Assembly: GCA_949289845.1 (NCBI GenBank)
Contig: CASEPN010000001.1
Span: 54,887 to 118,886, forward strand
Length of the DNA: 64,000 nucleotides
Direction: 5' to 3'
DNA from: an uncultured Bacillota bacterium
GTDB lineage: Bacteria > Bacillota_I > Bacilli_A > RFN20 > CAG-826
In this document: positions 51,798-63,076 of the stretch, piece after piece
Numbering within the stretch: the first letter of the stretch is position 1
Layout: the number at the start of each line of letters is the position of its first letter
Position numbers and translations under genes: made by a program
Notes under the pieces: generated by a model
Told to the model about the DNA's origin: nothing
The model's database searches: none
What the model saw: the letters and a program-made list of their open reading frames with translations, nothing else

Positions 51798-53306
51798 ATG
51801 GCGAAGAAAGAGAACCTTGCCGAGATCCTCCGGCGCGAGATCGAGGAATACGAAGGAAAGGTCGAATCCAGCGAAGAAGGGACGGTCATCTCCGTCGGGG
51901 ACGGGATCGCCCGCGTCTACGGCCTTTCCGAGGCCAGGCTCGGGGAGCTTATCCTCTTCTCCAGCGGGGCCGAGGGGCTCGTCATGAACCTAGACGAGGA
52001 AGAGCTCGGCATCGCCCTCCTTACCGAAGAGGACGGGGTGAAGGAAGGGGACGCCGCCAGAAGGACGAGGCGCATCATTGAGGTCCCCGTCGGGGACGCC
52101 CTCCTTGGGAGGGTCGTCACTCCTCTTGGAGAGCCCTTGGACGGAGGAGCGAGGATCGAGACGGGGAAGACCCGCCCCGTCGAGCGAATCGCCCCGGGCG
52201 TCATGACCAGGAAGTCCGTGGACACGCCGCTTCATACCGGCATCAAGTCCATCGACTCCATGATCCCGATCGGACGGGGCCAGCGCGAGCTCATCATTGG
52301 CGACCGCCAGACCGGGAAGACCGCGATCGCGATTGACGCGATCCTCTCTCAGAAGGGCCAGGGCGTGAAGTGCATCTACGTGGCGATCGGGCAGAAGGAC
52401 AGCAGCGTCGCCGACCTCGTCGACCTTCTCCGCAAGGAAGGGGCGATGGACTACACCCTCGTCGTGGACGCTCCGGCTTCCAAGAGCGCGCCCATTCTCT
52501 ACATCGCCCCCTTCGCCGGGATGGCGATGGCCGAGGAGTGGCTTGAGAGGGGGGAGGACGTCCTCATCGTCTTCGACGACCTCTCGAAGCACGCGGTGAG
52601 CTACCGCGCGCTCTCCCTTCTCCTCAGGAGGGCACCGGGAAGGGAGGCCTACCCCGGGGACATCTTCTATCTCCACTCCCGCCTCCTCGAGAGGGCGTGC
52701 CGCCTCGACGAGGCCCATGGAGGCGGCTCGATCACCGCGCTTCCCATCGTCGAGACCCAGGCGGGGGATATCAGCGCCTACATCCCGACGAACATCATCT
52801 CGATCACGGACGGCCAGATTTTCCTTGATTCCTCGGGCTTCGCCTCCGGGCAGCGCCCGGCGATCGACGCGGGGCTTTCCGTCTCGCGCGTTGGCTCCAG
52901 CGCCCAGCATCCGGCGATGAAGAAGGTTTCGCGGAGTCTAAAGATGACGATCGCGACCTACCGGGAGAATCTGAGCTTCGCCCAGTTCGGAAGCGACCTC
53001 GACGAAACCACGAAGAAGATCCTCCTCCACGGGGACCGTGCGATGGAGGCGCTCCGCCAGGTGAACGGGGAGCCTCTCTCAGAGCCCGAGGAGGTGCTCA
53101 CCCTCTTCGCCCTCCAGGAGGGCCATCTCGACTCCCTTCCGAGGGAAAGGGTTCGTTCTTTCCTCGGGGAGATGCTCGGGGAGTTCCGAAGGAAGCACGC
53201 CCCGTTGATGGAGAAGCTCCTGAAGGAAGGCGACTACGACAAGGGGATGGAAGAGGAGATGAGGAAGGAAATCCTCGCCCTTCTCGCCCGGGAGGAGGAT
53301 CGATAG
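51798..53306 (+). CDS. atpA: ATP synthase F1 subunit alpha
   Basis: The 502-residue non-catalytic nucleotide-binding subunit has Walker [14 protein letters not shown] (~171-183), [12 protein letters not shown] and the alpha signature [17 protein letters not shown]. Normal length. Confidence 0.98.
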   Translation: MAKKENLAEILRREIEEYEGKVESSEEGTVISVGDGIARVYGLSEARLGELILFSSGAEGLVMNLDEEELGIALLTEEDGVKEGDAARRTRRIIEVPVGDALLGRVVTPLGEPLDGGARIETGKTRPVERIAPGVMTRKSVDTPLHTGIKSIDSMIPIGRGQRELIIGDRQTGKTAIAIDAILSQKGQGVKCIYVAIGQKDSSVADLVDLLRKEGAMDYTLVVDAPASKSAPILYIAPFAGMAMAEEWLERGEDVLIVFDDLSKHAVSYRALSLLLRRAPGREAYPGDIFYLHSRLLERACRLDEAHGGGSITALPIVETQAGDISAYIPTNIISITDGQIFLDSSGFASGQRPAIDAGLSVSRVGSSAQHPAMKKVSRSLKMTIATYRENLSFAQFGSDLDETTKKILLHGDRAMEALRQVNGEPLSEPEEVLTLFALQEGHLDSLPRERVRSFLGEMLGEFRRKHAPLMEKLLKEGDYDKGMEEEMRKEILALLAREEDR

Positions 53307-53309
53307 GAA

Positions 53310-54140
53310 ATGGCCTCCTCCCTCCCGAGGATTCGCGCCCGCATCCGCTCGATCCGGAGTACGGGCAAGCTCACCAAGGCGATGGAGCTCATCGCCGGGG
53401 CGAGGTCCCGTCGTCTTGAGCGCGAGCTTAGGGGCGAGGAAGAGGCGGTCGAACTCTACCGGAAGGCCCTTGTCCTCCTTAAGGAAAAGGTCGGCGAGGA
53501 AGAGGAGACGGAGCGGGAAGGCGGGAGGCTCCTTCTTGTCGCCGGCCCATCCCTCGGGCTTTCGGGAGGCTACCCCTCCAAGGCGATGGAGGCTCTCCGC
53601 AAGGAAGGGGCGGGGGCGACGGTCATTGCCTTCGGAACGAGGCTCCCGCCGAGGATCAAGGAGGAGGGGCTAAGCCATCTCGAGACGCCCCTCGAGGCGG
53701 ACCCCATGGACGGGGAAGGGGCCGCCATCATCGCCGAGTCCCTCCTTTCCTGGTTCGAGGAAGGGAAGTACTCGAGTATCGATTTCCTATATGGAAACCC
53801 TGTCAATTCTCTGATATTCAACTTCAAGACGGCGAGGCTTCTTCCTCTTTCCGACCTCGGGGATGAAGGGCTTTCCTGGGCGAAGGAACGCCCGCCCCTG
53901 ATGGACGAGGACCCGAAGGCGCTATTGGATGCGCTCCTTCCTGCCTACCTCGCCTCAATGGTCCATTACCTCGCCCGGCTCTCCTCTTTGGCCGAAAACA
54001 TTTCGAGGAGGAGGGCGATGGAGGAGGCCAACGACAACGTCGACGAGCTCCTCGACGGGCTCACCCTTACTTACAACAAGGAAAGGCAGAACGCGATCAC
54101 CCAGGAAATCACCGAGGTCGTCTCGGGTTCGATGGAGTAA
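53310..54140 (+). CDS. atpG: ATP synthase F1 subunit gamma
   Basis: The 276-residue rotor shaft has the conserved N-terminal helix (RIRSIRSTGKLTKAMELIAGA) and C-terminal helix (RRAMEEANDNVDELLDGLTL, then NKERQNAITQEITEVVSG). It is slightly short for the family, with a reduced middle Rossmann-like part. Confidence 0.96.
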   Translation: MASSLPRIRARIRSIRSTGKLTKAMELIAGARSRRLERELRGEEEAVELYRKALVLLKEKVGEEEETEREGGRLLLVAGPSLGLSGGYPSKAMEALRKEGAGATVIAFGTRLPPRIKEEGLSHLETPLEADPMDGEGAAIIAESLLSWFEEGKYSSIDFLYGNPVNSLIFNFKTARLLPLSDLGDEGLSWAKERPPLMDEDPKALLDALLPAYLASMVHYLARLSSLAENISRRRAMEEANDNVDELLDGLTLTYNKERQNAITQEITEVVSGSME

Positions 54141-55822
<1,682 letters not shown>

Positions 55823-55824
55823 TG

Positions 55825-55840
55825 AAGGGCGGGAGCCCTT
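55825..55840 (+). terminator. Weak hairpin at the end of the atp operon
   Basis: AAGGGC-GGGA-GCCCTT forms a 6-bp stem 2 bases after the atpC stop, with no T run after it. It may be a weak terminator or a processing or stability element. Confidence 0.4.
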
Positions 55841-55841
55841 G

Positions 55842-55847
55842 TATAAT
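55842..55847 (+). promoter_or_regulatory. TATAAT -10 element of the ATP-grasp gene
   Basis: A perfect TATAAT lies 21 bases before the ATG at 55869, with CGGAGGAAAGGGA between. This transcript would have a short leader with a ribosome site. Confidence 0.65.
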
Positions 55848-55868
55848 CCGCCCCGGAGGAAAGGGACC

Positions 55869-57095
55869 ATGAACTTCATTTTCGTATCGCCGAACTTCCC
55901 GATCCGGAACTTCAAGTGGGTCGAATCGCTCAAGGGGCACGGGATCAACGTGCTCGCCATCGGGGACTCGCCCCATTGGGACCTTCATCCGCGGCTTAGG
56001 AACGCCGCGAGGGAGTACTACTTCGTGCCGGACCTTTCCGACTATGGGAAGGTTCTCGAAGGGTGCCGCTACTTCGAGAGGAAGTACGGGAAGATCGACT
56101 ACATCGAGAGCAACAACGAGTGGTGGCTCACGCTCGACGCGAGGCTTCGGAAGGACATGGGGGTGACCACCGGCTTCTGGCCGAAGGACATGGACCGCAT
56201 CAAGGCCAAGAGCGAGATGAAGGAGTGCTTCCGGAGAGGGGGCGCGAAGACGATGCGCTATCTCCTTGTGAACGGCCCCGAGGACATCGGGAAGGCCTTG
56301 GACTTCGCCCGCGAGGTCGGCTTCCCAGTCTTCGTGAAGCCCAACGTCGGCGTCGGCGCCTCCGACTCCTTCTCCCTCAAGGACGAGGAGGCGGTCTCCT
56401 CCTTCCTGAAAGGCCCCCTTCCCGAAACCTACATCATGGAGGAGTTCATCGAGGGGACGATCGTCAGCTACGACGGTTTCTGCGACTCGAAGGGCGATGT
56501 CGCCTTCGAGACGAGCGACCATTTCCCGGTCCCGGTGGCCGACGTCGTGAACGAGAACACGGACGACATGTACTACACGAACCCTTTCTCGCTCCCCTTC
56601 CACGACCTCGACAAGGAAGAGTTCTCCCGCGTGGGAAGAAACGTCGTCAAGTCCTTCGGAATCAGGACGAGGCCCTTCCACATCGAGTTCTTCCTCCTTT
56701 CGAAGGACCGCCCGGGGCTGGCCAAGGCGGGGGAGTTCGTGGGGCTTGAGTGCAACATGAGGACGCCGGGCGGATATACCCCCGACCTCATCGACTTCGC
56801 TCACAGCGTATCCTGCTACGAGATATACGCGGACCTCGTCGCCTATGACGAGAACCGCCAGGACATGGGGAAGGAGAACTACTACGCCTTCGCCTGCTCG
56901 AGGAAGGACGTCATCCGCTACGCCCATTCCCAGAGCGACATCATGGCACGCTACCACCAGAGCATCACGATGATGGGGCGCTACCCGGAGCACCTCGCCC
57001 TCGCCATGGGGGACGAGTACTACTACGCGAAGTTCAGGACCTACGAGGAAGGAATCGCCTTCGACCGCTTCGTCCGCGAAAGGGCGAGGAGTTAG
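55869..57095 (+). CDS. ATP-grasp domain ligase, substrate unknown
   Basis: The 408-residue protein has an N-terminal Rossmann-like domain (MNFIFVSPNFPIRNFKWVES, with IAIGDSPHW-like strand ends) and an ATP-grasp fold: VGFPVFVKPNVGVGAS (ATP-binding Lys and glycine loop), YIMEEFIEGTIVSYDG, and the metal-binding FHIEFF and GLECNMRTPGG. Such enzymes join a carboxylate to an amine or thiol. It stands alone with its own promoter, so the substrate cannot be inferred from neighbours. Its stop overlaps the convergent lipoprotein gene. Confidence 0.88.
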   Translation: MNFIFVSPNFPIRNFKWVESLKGHGINVLAIGDSPHWDLHPRLRNAAREYYFVPDLSDYGKVLEGCRYFERKYGKIDYIESNNEWWLTLDARLRKDMGVTTGFWPKDMDRIKAKSEMKECFRRGGAKTMRYLLVNGPEDIGKALDFAREVGFPVFVKPNVGVGASDSFSLKDEEAVSSFLKGPLPETYIMEEFIEGTIVSYDGFCDSKGDVAFETSDHFPVPVADVVNENTDDMYYTNPFSLPFHDLDKEEFSRVGRNVVKSFGIRTRPFHIEFFLLSKDRPGLAKAGEFVGLECNMRTPGGYTPDLIDFAHSVSCYEIYADLVAYDENRQDMGKENYYAFACSRKDVIRYAHSQSDIMARYHQSITMMGRYPEHLALAMGDEYYYAKFRTYEEGIAFDRFVRERARS

Positions 57096-57940
57096 TCCTC
57101 TCTCCCGCCGGCGAGATCGGGGAACTCCCCGTCCATCAGATACCGGTTCAGAAGTCCTTCGATGAAGTTCTCCCCATTTTCTTTGTCCGTGTATAGCCGC
57201 CCGTCCCCGGTGTAGAGAAGCTTCTCGACGCCGGAATCCTCCAGTCCGTAAAGGCTAAGGACGGCCTCATTCCCTGAAGGAACAAGATAAAGCGGCATCT
57301 GGCCGGGAGAGCCCCGGAGCTTCTCGCGGAGGAACATGAAGTCGTCGCCCTGGACGTCGCCCATATAGAGGGCCGCCTCCCCATAGTCAGGGTTGAAGTC
57401 GTACCGCTTGAGAAGGACGTCAGCGTCCGTGGCAAGGAGCTTCCCGTTCCCGCTGATTGAGACGTTCCTGTCGATAGCGCGCCTGAGTTCGGCTTTGTCG
57501 ATCGCCCCGTAGGCAAGCGTCGTGAGATTCTCCCCGGAGGAAAGGTAGACGACCGGGGTCGGGCCCATCTGTTGCGAATTCACGGCATAGTAGCGTTGGA
57601 GGGTCTCGATGTCGTCGCTGAAAGTGTCGCCCCCGTCCTCATGGCGCATGATCATGTAGCACTCCGCCCCGGTCTCGATGATGGTTTCGGAGAAGTCCTT
57701 CTCGAACCGGGCGCAGCTGGAGCATGTCTCGCTCGTCACGATGAAGAGGAATGGCTTGCCATCCCGGGACATATCGATGAGTTCGTCAGCGTTTCTTTCG
57801 ATGCAAACGTCCTCGTAGGTAGCTTCCGCGTAGGCAAGCGCGGGCCTTGAGTAGACGTAGGGCTTCCAGTCCAAGGAGCAGGAAGAAAGGCTCGTGAGGA
57901 ACGGAACGAGGAGAGATAACGAGAGCAACGCCTTCTTCAT
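57092..57940 (-). CDS. Lipoprotein with thioredoxin-like CxxC domain
   Basis: The 282-residue protein has a lipoprotein signal with lipobox Cys21 (LSSC). A thioredoxin-like fold follows, with the redox pair CSSC at 73-76 (IVTSETCSSC) and a cis-Pro-like GPTPVVYLSSG. It would sit outside the membrane and act in thiol-disulfide exchange; a bacteriocin-transport accessory (PedC/BrcD)-like protein is another possibility. The C-terminal ~110 residues are unassigned. The start lies 6 bases after TAAACT and lacks a ribosome site. Confidence 0.78.
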   Translation of the reverse strand: MKKALLSLSLLVPFLTSLSSCSLDWKPYVYSRPALAYAEATYEDVCIERNADELIDMSRDGKPFLFIVTSETCSSCARFEKDFSETIIETGAECYMIMRHEDGGDTFSDDIETLQRYYAVNSQQMGPTPVVYLSSGENLTTLAYGAIDKAELRRAIDRNVSISGNGKLLATDADVLLKRYDFNPDYGEAALYMGDVQGDDFMFLREKLRGSPGQMPLYLVPSGNEAVLSLYGLEDSGVEKLLYTGDGRLYTDKENGENFIEGLLNRYLMDGEFPDLAGGRED

Positions 57941-57946
57941 ACGGGA

Positions 57947-57952
57947 AGTTTA
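57947..57952 (-). promoter_or_regulatory. TAAACT -10 element, leaderless promoter of the thioredoxin-like lipoprotein
   Basis: The minus strand reads TAAACT-TCCCGT-ATG. The box overlaps the stop codon of the upstream kinase-like gene. Confidence 0.5.
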
Positions 57953-58759
57953 ACCTAACCTCCGGAGGGCGAGGCGCCAATCGTTCTCTTCCGAGCGCAG
58001 GAAGCGCTCCTTCTCTTCCGCTATAGAAAGGAACGCCTCCTTGCGGGTCGTGCGGTAGCGCCATCTCGCCCATGTGGACCAAAGGAGGTCCTCGAAGGCG
58101 GTCGTGAGGGTCAGAAGATCTTTTTCCTCCTGGGAAGGGACTTTCTCAAGAACCAGCCCGAGAAATTCGTCCTTGAGCAAACGGAGCGCGGGCTCGCCCT
58201 CGCTCAGGAAGGATGCGATGTCGAAATATGGGTGGTTTGCCCCGGCGAACTCGAAGTCGATGAGCCAGATCCTCGATTCCCCTACGAGGAGGTTGCCGGG
58301 GACGAAGTCGTTATGGGAGAAGACAAGAGGAAGGGAAGCGGTTGCCTTTTCATACCCTTCCAGAAGAACGAGGTTGGATTCGCTCGGCTTTCCATCTCCG
58401 TAGGAAATTAGGCGCCGTTTTGCATCGAACTCCCCTTTTTGGGGCGTTAAGCAATGCAGTTCCTTTATCAAAGATGCGATTTCCGGAATTCGTCCTTTAT
58501 CATTTTCTAGGCAGAACGCGCGCGTCGCCTTCGCTTCCTCCATCAGAAGATTCCCCTTTTCCTCGAATTCGATGACCGTGGGGGAAATGCCCGCTGCCTC
58601 GGCTTCCCTGAGGGACAAGGCCTCCTCATGAGGGCTATAGAAAAGCGGATCGCTTTCTTCCTTAAGGCGCAGAATCCTGCCTTCAGGCAGACGGAACGTC
58701 CTGTTCGAGAGCCCGCCCTCGATTGGGGCGGCGTTCTTCAGGAGCGATTTGGTATCCAT
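57950..58759 (-). CDS. Choline/aminoglycoside kinase-like phosphotransferase
   Basis: The 269-residue protein has the APH/ChoK fold: N-lobe GGLSNRTFRLPEG, the catalytic loop VFSHNDFVPGNLLVGE (HxDxxxxN) and the metal-binding WLIDFEFAGANHPYFDIA. The closest pattern is bacterial choline kinase (LicA-like), which makes phosphocholine for envelope decoration, but ethanolamine or a sugar is possible. Start ATG 58759 lies within the end of rqcH, so the two genes are translationally linked. Confidence 0.86.
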   Translation of the reverse strand: MDTKSLLKNAAPIEGGLSNRTFRLPEGRILRLKEESDPLFYSPHEEALSLREAEAAGISPTVIEFEEKGNLLMEEAKATRAFCLENDKGRIPEIASLIKELHCLTPQKGEFDAKRRLISYGDGKPSESNLVLLEGYEKATASLPLVFSHNDFVPGNLLVGESRIWLIDFEFAGANHPYFDIASFLSEGEPALRLLKDEFLGLVLEKVPSQEEKDLLTLTTAFEDLLWSTWARWRYRTTRKEAFLSIAEEKERFLRSEENDWRLALRRLG

Positions 58760-60156
58760 CGGATCGCCCCCTCGAAGGCCCTCCTTGCTTCCTCGCTGAC
58801 CTTCCTTACGTGGATGGTCTCGAATTCGCGCACCTTCGCCTCCCCGGGCGCTGAGCCTTTCGTCACAGCCTTCCGAAGGGCGCACATGACGTCTCCTTCC
58901 TCTTTCTTCGAGGCGAGGAGGACGAGCTCCGCGGCAAAAAGCTTCTCCTCTTCGCTCGCCCCGTCCTTCTTGAGGATCAGGTGGGATCCGGAATCCCCCA
59001 TGACGTGGAACCAGAGATGGTTCTTCGCGGTGCAGTAGAGGAAGGTGAGGCAGTCGTTCTGCCTCGCGTTCTTCCCGAAGAGATAGGAGACGCCGTTGTG
59101 AGAGACAAGATATGGAAGCGTCGCGCTCCCAAGCGCCGGCCTTTCTTTCTTGCCAGGCCTTGCCACGCCGAGGATACCGAGGTCCTTGGCCATCGCCTCG
59201 AGCCCGGCCTCGTCGCTTGCCTCCAGCTGGGCGAGGGTCAGGGAAAGTTCTTCCTTCTCCCTCAGGGCCTCTGCGAGGAACTTCTCGCTATAGCGGGCGG
59301 TCTCCTTCGCCTTCTTCGCCCTCTTGTAGAAGGCTTCCGCGTTCTGGGAGAGAGTCTTCCTTGGGTCCAGGGGGATGGTCACTCCTTCCGCCTCGAAGGA
59401 GGTCGCGCCCGCGGGAATCTCGTCCCAGTAGGTGTAGATGAGCTCGCCGAGCCTTCCGTCCTGGGAATGCTCAAGCGCCTTCTCCCGATCCTCCTGGAGA
59501 CGCTCTTCCTTCTTTTCCAGCTGGCGGATCTTCCGTTCCACCCCCTTGATGAGGGACCCGAACATGTCCTTCTTTCGTTTCCGGCGGAGCTCTTCCTCAA
59601 GGGCGAGGCAGTGCTGGAAATAGGAATTGACGTCGAAATCAAGGTCAATCTTGGTGCTAATTTCCGGTTTTTTAGGAGTAACGTAGCGCATCCCTCTGAT
59701 GAGGGGCCTTTCGTCCTGGAGGGTTCCGGGACGGTGGCTCACGAGGATTCTCTCGTCCTCCCCGAGCAGGATCACATTCGCCTGGCGGGGGATCATCTCG
59801 AATACGAGGGTCCTCCTTTCCTCCTTGAAGACCGCGTTGGTGACCCTTAGTGAGAAGACGAGGATCCGGTCCTCGTTCAAAGAGGAGACGGAAAGGATTC
59901 GCGCGTTCGTGAGCTCCTTCCTCATAATTTCGGCGAAGTGTCCCTCGATCGGCTTGAAGCGCGGGAGGGAGTCCGCGAGATAGGCCCTCGGCTCCTGGTT
60001 GTCGAGGACGAGAGCGAGCCTTCCTTCCCCCTTCCCCTGGAGGTCGAGGAAGAGGGCCCTCTCCCCGTAAAGGGACGCCTTGAGGATTCTCCGCCCGGCA
60101 AGTTCCTTTCCGAGGGCTTCCCCAAGTTGACGGATTTCCGCTGCCTTCAACGCCAT
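58738..60156 (-). CDS. rqcH: RqcH (NFACT protein, ribosome quality control), short form
   Basis: The 472-residue protein acts on stalled 50S subunits and adds C-terminal alanine tails. The NFACT-N domain has the conserved Asp-Arg in LNEDRILVF. A coiled coil covers about 225-270 and 330-370, and the NFACT-R domain includes GVSYLFGKNARQND, HLWFHVMGDSGSHLIL and LASKKEEGDV. Compared with B. subtilis RqcH (about 570 residues), the stretch between NFACT-N and the coiled coil is missing, which is where the helix-hairpin-helix domain should be. The start at 60156 follows TATCAT by 7 bases. It diverges from gmk, in the order found in Bacillus. Confidence 0.92.
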   Translation of the reverse strand: MALKAAEIRQLGEALGKELAGRRILKASLYGERALFLDLQGKGEGRLALVLDNQEPRAYLADSLPRFKPIEGHFAEIMRKELTNARILSVSSLNEDRILVFSLRVTNAVFKEERRTLVFEMIPRQANVILLGEDERILVSHRPGTLQDERPLIRGMRYVTPKKPEISTKIDLDFDVNSYFQHCLALEEELRRKRKKDMFGSLIKGVERKIRQLEKKEERLQEDREKALEHSQDGRLGELIYTYWDEIPAGATSFEAEGVTIPLDPRKTLSQNAEAFYKRAKKAKETARYSEKFLAEALREKEELSLTLAQLEASDEAGLEAMAKDLGILGVARPGKKERPALGSATLPYLVSHNGVSYLFGKNARQNDCLTFLYCTAKNHLWFHVMGDSGSHLILKKDGASEEEKLFAAELVLLASKKEEGDVMCALRKAVTKGSAPGEAKVREFETIHVRKVSEEARRAFEGAIRWIPNRS

Positions 60157-60163
60157 GGGAGAG

Positions 60164-60169
60164 ATGATA
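60164..60169 (-). promoter_or_regulatory. TATCAT -10 element, leaderless promoter of rqcH
   Basis: TATCAT-CTCTCCC-ATG on the minus strand; a 7-base spacer. Confidence 0.55.
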
Positions 60170-60221
60170 GACCATCTCCCGCGGGGGCGCTTCCCGCGTT
60201 GATGGAAAGCCCTCGATTTCC

Positions 60222-60227
60222 TATAAT
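60222..60227 (+). promoter_or_regulatory. TATAAT -10 element of gmk
   Basis: A perfect TATAAT lies 11 bases before the gmk ATG, leaving a leader of at most about 5 bases with no Shine-Dalgarno site. Confidence 0.7.
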
Positions 60228-60238
60228 CCAGCAATTCA

Positions 60239-60814
60239 ATGGGAAAGAAAGGCCTTCTCATCATCCTTTCCGGGCCATCCGGGGTCGGCAAGGGAACCAT
60301 CCGGCAGGAAATCATGAAGGAGCCGGACCTTGGCCTTTGCTATAGCGTCTCCCTGACCACCCGTGCCCCCAGGGAAGGGGAGAAGGACGGGATCGACTAT
60401 TTCTTCGTGAGCGAGGAGGAGTTCGAGCGCCAGGTGGGCGCGGGGAACCTGCTTGAGTACACCCGCTTCGTGAAGCATAGCTACGGGACACCCAAGGACT
60501 ACGTCGAGCGCCTTCGCTCGGAGGGGAAGAACGTCCTCCTCGAGATCGAGGTCAACGGGGCGATGCAGGTGATGCGGAAGATGAAGGACGACCCGCCCCT
60601 CAGCATCTTCATCCTCCCGCCCTCCTATAAGGAGCTCGAGCGGAGGATCCGCGGCCGCTCCACGGAAAGCGAGGCCGTCATCCAGGAACGCCTCAAGCAG
60701 GCGAAGGCGGAGCTCCGCCTCGCCGAGAACTATTCCTACCGCGTGATCAACGACAACGTCGGCGGCTGCGTCTCCCGCATCGCCCAGATCATCCGCCAGG
60801 AGATGGGCTCCTGA
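60239..60814 (+). CDS. gmk: Guanylate kinase
   Basis: The 191-residue enzyme phosphorylates GMP to GDP. P-loop GPSGVGKGT at 12-20, the GMP-binding SVSLTTRAPREGEKDGIDYFFV segment and NLLEYTRF are intact. First gene of a unit with priA 10 bases downstream; rpoZ and coaBC, which often lie between them, are absent here. Confidence 0.97.
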   Translation: MGKKGLLIILSGPSGVGKGTIRQEIMKEPDLGLCYSVSLTTRAPREGEKDGIDYFFVSEEEFERQVGAGNLLEYTRFVKHSYGTPKDYVERLRSEGKNVLLEIEVNGAMQVMRKMKDDPPLSIFILPPSYKELERRIRGRSTESEAVIQERLKQAKAELRLAENYSYRVINDNVGGCVSRIAQIIRQEMGS

Positions 60815-60824
60815 GGATAGGTCC

Positions 60825-63014
60825 ATGAAGGTCCTTTCCGTCCTCGTCGAGCGGGGCGCCCGCGCCCTCGATCGTCCTTTCAGCTACTGCTATCTCGGGG
60901 AAGGGGATCTCAAGCCCTACGTGAGGCTCCGGGTGCTTTTCGGGAACAAGCCCCTGGTGGGCTTCCTTTCCGCGATCGAGGAGACGGAGGAATCCCTCGA
61001 GGAGGTCTCGGGCCGGCTGGGCTTCAAGGTCCGCCCGGTCAAGGACGAGGACTTCCTTGACGAGGAGCCGATCCTCGGGGACGCCCTCATCGCCCTCGCC
61101 CGCCGCGTCAGCGACTACTACATGGCGCCCCTCGTCTCCGTCCTCCAGGCGATGCTCCCGCCTTCCCTTTCCCCCAGGAGCGGGAGCAAGGTCGGGATCC
61201 GCTACGAGAAAAGGCTCGAGCTCCTCGACTCTTCGGAGGAAGGGCTGACCCCGAAGCAGATCGAGCTCCTCCGCCTCCTCTCCCACGGGAGCGTGCCCAA
61301 AAGATCCTGCTCCCCGAGCGTCCTGGACGCCCTCCTCCGGAAAGGGAGGGCCCGTCTCGTCTCCGTGGAGGTGCTCAGGAGGAAGCCCTTCCTCGGGGAA
61401 AGGGAGGAAAGGAAGGAGCTCCTCCCCGCCCAGAGGAAGGCCTACGAGGAAATCCTTTCCTCCGGGAAGAACGTCCATCTCCTCCAGGGCGTCACGGGCT
61501 CGGGGAAGACGGAGATCTACCTCCATCTTTCGGAGCATTACCTGGAACAGGGCCGGAACGTCCTCATGCTCGTCCCGGAGATCAACCTCACCCCGCGGAT
61601 GGTGGAGTATTTCGAGCGCCGCTTCGGGGACAAGGTCGCCGTCCTCCATAGCGGGCTTTCCGCCGGGGAGCGCTACGATGCTTACCGCAGGATCAAGCGG
61701 GGCGAGGCCACGATCGTCATCGGCGCAAGGAGCGCCGTCTTCGCCCCCCTTCCCTCCATCGGCCTCATCGTCCTCGACGAGGAGCACGTGGAAAGCTACA
61801 AGCAGGAAGGATCCCCTCACTACCACGCCCGCGAGGTCGCCATCTGGAGGGGGGAAATGGAAGGGGCCAAGGTGGTTCTTGGCACCGCGACTCCGAGCCT
61901 CGAGACGAAGACGCGGGCGCTCCGGGGCGTCTACGGCCTCACGATCCTTTCCGAGCGTGTCGGGGGGCTCCCTCTCCCCAAGGCCCGCATCATCGACATG
62001 AGGACGCCTGGCTTTGCGACAGGGAAGGAGGGGAGAAGGAAGATATCCCCGCCCCTCGAGGAGGCGATGGGGAAGGTTCTTTCCGAAGGCAAGCAGGCCC
62101 TCCTCCTCCTCAACCGGCGCGGCTACTGGGTCGGGGTGGAATGCCCCTCCTGCGGATATTTCTTCTCCTGCCCCCAGTGCGGGAGCTCCCTTGCCTACCA
62201 CCGCGAGGACAATCTCCTGAAGTGCCACCACTGCGGGCACGTGGAGCTATATCCCGAGCGCTGCCCCCAGTGCGGGAGGAAGGGCTTCCGGAGGGTCGGC
62301 TACGGGACGGAAAGGCTCGAGGAGGAGTGCCTCCGCCTCTTCCCGGACGCCAGGACCGGTCGGCTTGATAGCGACGTGACGGTCTCTCGCGAACGGATGG
62401 AGAAGGTGCTCCAGGATTTCCGCGAGCATCGCCTGGACATCCTCGTGGGCACCCAGATGATCGCGAAGGGGCACGATTTCCCTGAGGTGGCCCTGAGCGC
62501 CCTCGTGGACGCTGACATCGGGCTCCAGGTCCCGGGCTATCGGAGCGCCGAGCGCGTCTTCAACCTCGTCTGCCAGACCATCGGGAGGGCGGGGCGCGCC
62601 CTCGCCCCGGGCTCCGCCTACGTCCAGACGTTCAACCCCTCTTCCTCGGCGATCCGCTTCGGCGCCCTCCAGGACTACGAGGGATTCTACGAAGCGGAGA
62701 TGCGACGGAGGAAGGAGGCCGGGGAGCCCCCCTACCGCTATCTCCTTCTCCTCACCTACCTTTCCGACAAGGAGGGAAAGGCCCTGGAGGCGGCCATCCG
62801 CACCAAGGAACGGCTCCAGAAGCTCGGCTTCCCCCGCTTCCGGGCGCTTGGCCCCATCGACCCTTACTACCAGGACCACGGGCGCGAGAGGAAGGGCCTC
62901 CTCCTTTCCTTCTTCGAGCCGGAGCCCGTGAAGAAGGCGGTCAAGGAGATCGCCGACTCCTTCCTTCCCCTCGGCGTCGACTACGACGTGGACGTCGACC
63001 CCCTCGACTCGTAG
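60825..63014 (+). CDS. priA: Primosomal replication-restart helicase PriA
   Basis: The 729-residue SF2 helicase reloads the replisome at stalled forks. It has the N-terminal DNA-binding domain, Walker A GVTGSGKTE (~222-230), DEEH (~318-321), two zinc sites (CPSCGYFFSCPQC; CHHCGHVELYPERCPQC, ~440-485) and helicase motifs GTQMIAKGHDFP and QTIGRAGR. Confidence 0.97.
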   Translation: MKVLSVLVERGARALDRPFSYCYLGEGDLKPYVRLRVLFGNKPLVGFLSAIEETEESLEEVSGRLGFKVRPVKDEDFLDEEPILGDALIALARRVSDYYMAPLVSVLQAMLPPSLSPRSGSKVGIRYEKRLELLDSSEEGLTPKQIELLRLLSHGSVPKRSCSPSVLDALLRKGRARLVSVEVLRRKPFLGEREERKELLPAQRKAYEEILSSGKNVHLLQGVTGSGKTEIYLHLSEHYLEQGRNVLMLVPEINLTPRMVEYFERRFGDKVAVLHSGLSAGERYDAYRRIKRGEATIVIGARSAVFAPLPSIGLIVLDEEHVESYKQEGSPHYHAREVAIWRGEMEGAKVVLGTATPSLETKTRALRGVYGLTILSERVGGLPLPKARIIDMRTPGFATGKEGRRKISPPLEEAMGKVLSEGKQALLLLNRRGYWVGVECPSCGYFFSCPQCGSSLAYHREDNLLKCHHCGHVELYPERCPQCGRKGFRRVGYGTERLEEECLRLFPDARTGRLDSDVTVSRERMEKVLQDFREHRLDILVGTQMIAKGHDFPEVALSALVDADIGLQVPGYRSAERVFNLVCQTIGRAGRALAPGSAYVQTFNPSSSAIRFGALQDYEGFYEAEMRRRKEAGEPPYRYLLLLTYLSDKEGKALEAAIRTKERLQKLGFPRFRALGPIDPYYQDHGRERKGLLLSFFEPEPVKKAVKEIADSFLPLGVDYDVDVDPLDS

Positions 63015-63046
63015 CGCTTTCCCGGCCCCTTGCGCGCGATGCGTGA

Positions 63047-63052
63047 TATAGT
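63047..63052 (+). promoter_or_regulatory. TATAGT -10 element after priA
   Basis: TATAGT lies 24 bases before the ATG at 63077, with AGAAGAGGT as ribosome site between them. Confidence 0.5.
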
Positions 63053-63076
63053 AGCCCCGCCCAGAAGAGGTCACCG

